Made by a program: the position numbers and the translations under genes
NCBI GenBank assembly: GCA_040508515.1
Contig: JBEVMS010000251.1
Location: forward strand, 1-11,498
DNA: 11,498 nucleotides
Direction of reading: 5' to 3'
From: JBEVMS01 sp040508515
GTDB taxonomy: Bacteria > Pseudomonadota > Gammaproteobacteria > Xanthomonadales > Rhodanobacteraceae
Notes under the pieces: model-generated
Databases searched by the model: none
The model's input: only the letters and a program-made list of their open reading frames with translations
What the model was told of the DNA's origin: nothing
In this document: positions 7,194 through 11,498 of the stretch, piece after piece
How positions within the stretch are numbered: the stretch's first letter is position 1
Layout of the letters: every line of letters begins with the position of its first letter

Positions 7194-8684
7194 TCACGCC
7201 TTCGCCTGATCGATCAACCATTGCGTCAGCAGTGGCACCGGGCGGCCGGTGGCCATGCCCTTGCGGCCCTCGTCCCAGGCGGTGCCCGCGATGTCCAGAT
7301 GGGCCCAGCGCTGGCCGTCGGCGAAGCGCGCCAGGAAGCAGCCGGCGGTGATCGCGCCGGCGCTCTTGCCACCGATGTTGGCGATGTCGGCAAAACCCGA
7401 TTCAAGCTGGGTCTGGTAGTCGTCCCACAGCGGCAGGCGCCAGGCGCGATCGAGCGTCTGTTCGCCGGCGGCGAGCAGTTCGGCGGCGAGGTCGTCGTGC
7501 TTGCTCATCAGGCCGCTGGCGTGCTTGCCCAGCGCGATCACGCAGGCGCCGGTCAGGGTGGCCGCGTCGATCATCACCTTGGGCTGGTAGGTCTGCGCGG
7601 TCCAGGTCAGCGCGTCGCAGAGGATCAAGCGGCCTTCGGCGTCGGTGTTGAGCACTTCGATGGTCAGCCCGGACAGGCTGGTCAGCACGTCGCTGGGGCG
7701 GTAGGCGTCGCCGTCGGGCATGTTCTCAACGGCGGGCACCACGCAGACCAGGTTGAGCGGCAGGCCCAGCTTTACCGCGGCGACGAAAGTGCCCAGCATG
7801 CCGGCGGCGCCGCCCATGTCGAACTTCATTTCTTCCATGCCGGCGCCGGGCTTGAGACTGATACCGCCGGTGTCGAAGGTGATGCCCTTGCCGATCAGCG
7901 CATGCGGCGCGACGCCAGCCTCGCCATTGAGGTATTCCAGCACCACCAGCTTGGGCTTGTTGACCGAGCCGCGACCGACCGCCAGCAGCGAGCCGAAGCC
8001 GAGCCGCTCCATTTCCTGATCGTCCAGCACGCGGCAATTGACACCCTCATGGGCCTCGGCGAAGGCCTGTGCCTGGCTGGCGATGTAGGCCGGGTTGCAG
8101 ATGTTGGGCGGCAGGTTGGCCAGCTCGCGCGCGAAACGCACGCCTTCGGCGATCGCGATAGCCTGTTCCAGCCCCGCCTGCGCCTCGGCCGCGCCGGCCA
8201 GCACCAGCTGCTTGAGCTCCGGCTGGGCGGATTTTTCGCGCGGCTTGAAGGTGGCCGTGTAGCGGTAGGCGGCGTGGTCGGCGGTCAGCGCAGCGGTGCG
8301 CACGCGCCAACTGGCGTTGTGGCCGGGAACTTCGATCTCGCTCAGATGGGACACCGCGCCGTCCACCGGCAACTTGCTCAGCGCACGCGCCGCTTCCATG
8401 TTGACCTTGTGGTAACGGTGCGCGTCGAAACTTTTCTGCGCGCCCAGACCCACCACCAGCACGCGCTTGGCGCTGATGCCTTGCGGCCCGAACAACACCG
8501 CGGTGCTGGCCAGCTTGCCCGTGATGTCGCCGCTTTCGACCAGGCGCTTGATCGCGCCCCCAGCGGCGGTGTCGATCCGCGCGGCGGCGCTGGTCAACAT
8601 GCCGTTCTCATACACGCCCACGATCAGGCAGGCGGTGTCGGTGGTTTCGGGGGCGGTGGAACCAAGGCTGAACTGAAGCGTCAT
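7194..8684 (-). CDS. pepA: Leucyl aminopeptidase (M17 family)
   Basis: Cytosolic two-metal exopeptidase that removes N-terminal residues, especially Leu, from peptides; it usually forms a hexamer. The product is 496 aa, typical for bacterial PepA. The M17 signature NTDAEGRL is at residues 346-353. Metal ligands are Lys266, Asp271, Asp289, Asp348 and Glu350, and catalytic residues are Lys278 and Arg352. Each sits exactly four positions before its E. coli counterpart (K270, D275, D293, D352, E354, K282, R356), so the enzyme should be active. E. coli PepA also binds DNA (carAB control, Xer recombination); whether this one does cannot be read from the sequence. An AGGA at 8694-8697 lies 9 bases before the ATG at 8684. 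The gene is divergent from lptF across 99 bp and is followed by holC, a conserved arrangement. A long open frame opposite it is a high-GC shadow. Confidence 0.97.
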   Translation of the reverse strand: MTLQFSLGSTAPETTDTACLIVGVYENGMLTSAAARIDTAAGGAIKRLVESGDITGKLASTAVLFGPQGISAKRVLVVGLGAQKSFDAHRYHKVNMEAARALSKLPVDGAVSHLSEIEVPGHNASWRVRTAALTADHAAYRYTATFKPREKSAQPELKQLVLAGAAEAQAGLEQAIAIAEGVRFARELANLPPNICNPAYIASQAQAFAEAHEGVNCRVLDDQEMERLGFGSLLAVGRGSVNKPKLVVLEYLNGEAGVAPHALIGKGITFDTGGISLKPGAGMEEMKFDMGGAAGMLGTFVAAVKLGLPLNLVCVVPAVENMPDGDAYRPSDVLTSLSGLTIEVLNTDAEGRLILCDALTWTAQTYQPKVMIDAATLTGACVIALGKHASGLMSKHDDLAAELLAAGEQTLDRAWRLPLWDDYQTQLESGFADIANIGGKSAGAITAGCFLARFADGQRWAHLDIAGTAWDEGRKGMATGRPVPLLTQWLIDQAKA

Positions 8685-8783
8685 CGCGTATGATCCTGCA
8701 GGGGTCCGGCACTTGCCGAACAGGCTAGACTTGGGGATTGCGGTCGGATTGACGACCTGGCACTGGGCCCATCATCTTATCGC
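8685..8783. promoter_or_regulatory. Divergent pepA/lptF intergenic region with candidate promoter
   Basis: These 99 bp must hold the 5' control regions of both pepA (leftward) and lptF (rightward). The best visible element is TTGACG at 8749-8754, a good -35 for lptF, followed after 17-18 bases by a poor -10 (TCATCT/CATCTT near 8772-8778). If used, the transcript would begin at or very near the lptF ATG, which also lacks any Shine-Dalgarno sequence, suggesting leaderless or near-leaderless translation. A weaker TTGCCG at 8713-8718 could serve instead. No convincing pepA promoter stands out. Confidence 0.3.
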
Positions 8784-9896
8784 ATGCTGAGCATTCTCGA
8801 CCGATACTTCCTGCGCGAACTGGGCCAGACCGTGGCCGCAACGGCGATCGTGCTGTTGGTGATCATGGCTGGCGCTTCGTTCACCATCGTGCTGCAACAA
8901 GTGGCCAAGGGCGCCTTTCCGGCCAGCGTGATGTTCCAGGTGCTGGGGCTGAACATGGTCGACGGCCTGTCCAACCTGCTGCCGCTGGCTTCGTTCCTGG
9001 GCGTACTGTGGGGCCTGGGGCGGATGTACCGCGAGAGCGAGATGCACGTGCTGTCGTCTTCCGGCATGGGCGCGAGCGGCCTGCTGCGCCCGCTGGGGCT
9101 GCTGGCGATCGTGGTGGCTGTGCTGGTGGGGACGGTGTCGATGTGGCTGGGGCCGTTATCGGCCAGGACTTCCAATGCGCTGGTTGCGGCGGCCAACCGC
9201 TCGGTGATCGCCGCCGGTCTGGACGCGGGCAAATTTACCGAGTTGTCAGGCAATAACACCGGCATCATTTTCACCGACACGATCAGCCGCGACGGCAGCG
9301 TGCTGGGCAATACCTTCATCGCCACCGAGCGCGACAATACCGACGGCACCCGCACGCTCAAGGTGATCACCGGCAAGCATGGCGTGCTCTATCAGGACAC
9401 CGATGGGGTCAACCGATTCCTGGCCTTGATGGAAGGCTGGCAGTACGAGGTTCCGCTGGGTGCGGACAACTGGCGCAAGATGCAATACCGGCGCAACGAT
9501 TCGTCGCTGTCGTCGATCCAGAGCGACGACGATGACGACGATCCGGCGCACACGCTCACCACGCCGGCGCTGTTCGGCACCGACACCGCCGATGCGCGCG
9601 CCGAGCTGGCCTGGCGCATCACCGCGCCGGCGATGAGCCTGGTGTTGCTGATGCTGGCCTTGCCGCTGGCCCGACAGAGCCCTCGCGAGGCGCGTTTCGG
9701 TCGACTGCTGCTGGCGGTGCTGAGTTTCTATCTTTACTTCCTGTTGTTGGCGCTGTGCCGCAGTCAGATCATCAAAGGGCATTGGCACAACGCCGGCCCG
9801 ATGTGGCTGGTCAGTCTGGTGATTTTCAGCATCGGCGCCTGGCTGTTCTGGCGCCAGTACGCCACGCGTAAACCCAAGCAAGGCGCGACCGCCTGA
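8784..9896 (+). CDS. lptF: LPS export ABC transporter permease LptF
   Basis: One of the two inner-membrane subunits of the LptB2FG transporter, which extracts lipopolysaccharide from the inner membrane and feeds it to the LptC-LptA bridge. The product is 370 aa, close to E. coli LptF (366). It starts with the family pattern LDRYFLRELGQT. The first membrane helices are at about 17-37, 52-77 and 101-122. A periplasmic jellyroll-like region (about 130-265) contains FTELSGNNTGIIFTD, and three C-terminal helices (about 280-297, 307-326, 338-357) include ELAWRITAPAMSLVLL and the pR..RFGRLLLAV pattern. A run of six Asp (248-253), encoded by a duplicated 9-base unit, lies at the end of the periplasmic domain. 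No ribosome-binding site precedes the ATG. Its stop overlaps the lptG start by one base (TGATG), implying translational coupling. The divergent position next to pepA matches E. coli. Confidence 0.94.
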   Translation: MLSILDRYFLRELGQTVAATAIVLLVIMAGASFTIVLQQVAKGAFPASVMFQVLGLNMVDGLSNLLPLASFLGVLWGLGRMYRESEMHVLSSSGMGASGLLRPLGLLAIVVAVLVGTVSMWLGPLSARTSNALVAAANRSVIAAGLDAGKFTELSGNNTGIIFTDTISRDGSVLGNTFIATERDNTDGTRTLKVITGKHGVLYQDTDGVNRFLALMEGWQYEVPLGADNWRKMQYRRNDSSLSSIQSDDDDDDPAHTLTTPALFGTDTADARAELAWRITAPAMSLVLLMLALPLARQSPREARFGRLLLAVLSFYLYFLLLALCRSQIIKGHWHNAGPMWLVSLVIFSIGAWLFWRQYATRKPKQGATA

Positions 9897-10996
9897 TGGC
9901 TACTTTTTCGATCAAACGGGTCGACCGGCTGGTGGGCATGACCGTGCTGACCTCGCTGCTGATGGTCTGGCTGGTGCTGACCGGCTTCGATGCGGTGATC
10001 CAGTTGCTGCGCCAGCTCGGCCAGATCGGCAAGAACGGCTACACGCTGACCAATGCCATTGTCTACATCCTGGTGACCTTTCCGCGCCGGTTGTACGAGA
10101 TGTTCAACAACGCCGCAGTGATCGGCGGTCTGCTGGCCTTGGGCGGCCTGGCCGCCAGCGGCGAGTTGACCGCGTTGCGCGCCGCCGGCATGTCCAAGCT
10201 GCGCATCGCGCTGTCGGCGATGGGCGTGGTGGCCGCGCTGACGCTGGGGGTGGTGATCCTGGGTGAGACGGCCGCGCCGTGGGGCGATCAGCAGGCGCAG
10301 GCGATGCAGTTGCGGCTGAAGTCCGGCAGTCTGGGCATGAACAGCACCAGTGGGCTGTGGGCGCGCGACGGCGATCGCATCATCAACGCCCGCGGCAGCG
10401 TGCTACGTCAGGAAGACGGCCACAGTGTCGTGCAACTGCTCGACGTGCGCATGTTCTCGATGACCGCCGACGGCCAACTGACCCGCTTCGACTGGGCCAA
10501 GACCGCCCAGCACGACGGTCGCCAGTGGATCTTGAGCCAGGTGCGCAGTTCCACCCTGGACGATACCGGCGTGCACACCACGCTGATGCCGACCGAGCGC
10601 TGGGATTCCAAGCTCAACCCGCGCGTGCTCGAGCAGTCGGTGATTCAGCCGCAGTACCTGGCGATGCGCGATCTGCGGCGCAATATCCGCTACCTGCAAG
10701 CCAACGGCGAGAATCCGGGCGTGTACGAGATTCCGTTCTGGGCGCGCGCGCTGTATCCGCTGGACGTGCTGGTGCTGGTGCTGTGCGCGATGCCCTTTGC
10801 GTTTGGCAGCCTGCGTTCGGGCGGTCTGGGCAAGCGCATGTTCATCGGCATCCTGATCGCCATCGGCTGGTACTTTTTGCAGAAGGCGATCGTCAGCTTC
10901 GGCACCGTTTACGGCATTCCGCCCTTGCTGGCCAACCTGCTGCCACCGTTGTTGCTGGCGCTGGCCGCCTGGTTTTATTTCCGCCGCAGCAGTTAG
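9896..10996 (+). CDS. lptG: LPS export ABC transporter permease LptG
   Basis: Second membrane subunit of the LptB2FG lipopolysaccharide exporter, partner of LptF. The product is 366 aa, typical of the family. Membrane helices are at about 13-33, 53-80, 105-124, 285-304, 313-333 and 343-361. The cytoplasmic coupling segment reads ASGELTALRAAGMS (87-100). The periplasmic domain includes GLWARDGDRIINA (153-165), and the C-terminal part starts with the conserved PQYLAMRDLRRNIRYL (252-267) and PFWARALYPLDVLVL. All are hallmarks of LptG rather than LptF. Translation starts within the lptF stop (TGATG), so the two proteins are probably made in equal amounts. The ATPase LptB is not encoded in this window, as is usual. 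The gene is expected to be essential. Confidence 0.95.
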   Translation: MATFSIKRVDRLVGMTVLTSLLMVWLVLTGFDAVIQLLRQLGQIGKNGYTLTNAIVYILVTFPRRLYEMFNNAAVIGGLLALGGLAASGELTALRAAGMSKLRIALSAMGVVAALTLGVVILGETAAPWGDQQAQAMQLRLKSGSLGMNSTSGLWARDGDRIINARGSVLRQEDGHSVVQLLDVRMFSMTADGQLTRFDWAKTAQHDGRQWILSQVRSSTLDDTGVHTTLMPTERWDSKLNPRVLEQSVIQPQYLAMRDLRRNIRYLQANGENPGVYEIPFWARALYPLDVLVLVLCAMPFAFGSLRSGGLGKRMFIGILIAIGWYFLQKAIVSFGTVYGIPPLLANLLPPLLLALAAWFYFRRSS

Positions 10997-11018
10997 CGCA
11001 CGCATCGCGATTGGCTGT

Positions 11019-11076
11019 GTGCGGCGCGTCGCTTGCCGCACTGCGCGCTTGCCTTCAAGCTCGGCGTTTTACTTTT
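11019..11076 (+). terminator. Weak hairpin/T-rich region after lptG
   Basis: In the 92-bp gap after lptG, GTGCGGC (11019-11025) and GCCGCAC (11035-11041) form a 7-bp stem with a 9-base loop. GCTTG/CAAGC (11047-11051, 11056-11060) form a smaller 5-bp stem, followed after 6 bases by TTTTACTTTT. The T-rich stretch is not directly next to either stem, so an efficient intrinsic terminator is doubtful. TACTTT at 11070-11075 could equally be the -10 of an ltaE promoter with TTGCCT (11049-11054) as a close-spaced -35. Confidence 0.25.
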
Positions 11077-11077
11077 A

Positions 11078-11082
11078 GTGAG
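11078..11082 (+). promoter_or_regulatory. Ribosome binding site for ltaE GTG start
   Basis: GTGAG lies 6 bases before the GTG at 11089-11091. No in-frame ATG exists near the conserved N-terminus of the aldolase, so this site supports the GTG start. Confidence 0.5.
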
Positions 11083-11088
11083 CCGCCC

Positions 11089-11498
11089 GTGGACATCGTC
11101 GACCTGCGCAGTGACACCGTAACCCGTCCCACCTTCGCGATGCGCCAGGCGATGCTGGACGCCGCCGTCGGTGACGACGTCTACGGCGAAGACCCCACCG
11201 TCAACGCATTGCAGCAGCGCCTGGCCGACGAGCTCGGTTTCGAGGCCGGGCTGTTCGTGCCCAGCGGCACCCAGTCCAACCTGCTGGCGCTGATGGCGCA
11301 TTGCGAGCGCGGCGACGAATACATCGTCGGCATGGACGCGCATACCTACAAATTCGAGGGCGGCGGTGCGGCGGTGCTCGGCTCGATCCAGCCGCAACCG
11401 ATCATGCACGCCGAGGACGGCAGCTTGCCGCTGGAGCGCATCGTCGCGGCGATCAAGCCGGTCGATCCGCACTTCGCGCGCACCCGCCTGCTGACATT
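11089..11498 (+). CDS. ltaE: Low-specificity L-threonine aldolase (3' end outside window)
   Basis: PLP-dependent enzyme that cleaves L-threonine and L-allo-threonine to glycine and acetaldehyde in the cytosol. Only the first 136 codons are present; family members are usually about 330-350 aa. The N-terminus carries the signature DLRSDTVTRPTFAMR (5-19), then GDDVYGEDPTVNALQ (28-42), the cofactor-site SGTQSNLLALMAH (59-71) and His85 in DAHTYKFE, equivalent to the His that stacks on PLP in E. coli LtaE. The Schiff-base lysine lies beyond the window. The GTG start is chosen because the conserved motif begins immediately after it and GTGAG precedes it. It lies 92 bp after lptG on the same strand and could be co-transcribed or have its own weak promoter. 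It has no functional link to LPS export. The family is clear; ltaE is the best symbol. Confidence 0.92.
   Translation, partial: MDIVDLRSDTVTRPTFAMRQAMLDAAVGDDVYGEDPTVNALQQRLADELGFEAGLFVPSGTQSNLLALMAHCERGDEYIVGMDAHTYKFEGGGAAVLGSIQPQPIMHAEDGSLPLERIVAAIKPVDPHFARTRLLT

Noticed and set aside
7221..8693. 490-codon open frame on the + strand opposite pepA
   Set aside because: It lies wholly antisense to an intact M17 peptidase with all catalytic residues. Its translation is low-complexity (Gly/Ala/His/Gln-rich) with no recognisable domain, a usual effect of high GC at third codon positions.
1..11498. CRISPR array, tRNA/rRNA genes, insertion sequence, toxin-antitoxin or phage genes
   Set aside because: None seen: no regularly spaced repeats, no cloverleaf-like element, no transposase or integrase motifs in any frame, and coding genes occupy almost all of the window.

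Overview
The window is high-G+C DNA with dense coding and short intergenic gaps. Gene content and order point to a gammaproteobacterium of the Xanthomonadaceae/Lysobacteraceae, with Xanthomonas or a close relative most likely. This is an inference. It rests on the pepA/holC//lptF-lptG arrangement, a GTAG-type repeat sequence typical of that group, and the style of the propeller hybrid kinases. No database search was possible.

Left half (1-6595, + strand): two tandem paralogous hybrid sensor histidine kinases. Each has a periplasmic beta-propeller sensor (Reg_prop repeats), a Y_Y_Y domain, one membrane segment, HisKA, HATPase_c and a C-terminal receiver. The first enters from the left edge with its N-terminus missing; the second is complete (1191 aa). 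The sensor halves have diverged strongly while the transmitter halves remain very similar. The receiver of the first copy has lost its phosphoacceptor Asp (now Ser) and one metal-binding acidic residue (now Ala), so it looks like a pseudoreceiver beside a normal paralogue. No response regulator, HPt protein or DNA-binding output domain is visible.

Middle (6605-8684, - strand): holC (DNA polymerase III chi subunit) and pepA (M17 leucyl aminopeptidase), read pepA then holC. The gap between them holds a strong perfect hairpin and a decayed GTAG/REP-like element. valS, which follows holC in Escherichia coli, is not here; the convergent kinase gene ends only 9 bp from the holC stop.

Right (8784-11498, + strand): lptF and lptG overlap by one base and are divergent from pepA, as in E. 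coli. They encode the membrane subunits of the LPS export ABC transporter. After a 92-bp gap comes the 5' part of a low-specificity L-threonine aldolase gene (ltaE), cut by the window end.

The right side is conserved housekeeping (LPS export, peptide turnover, replication, threonine/glycine metabolism). The unusual part is the tandem kinase pair lying where valS would be expected.
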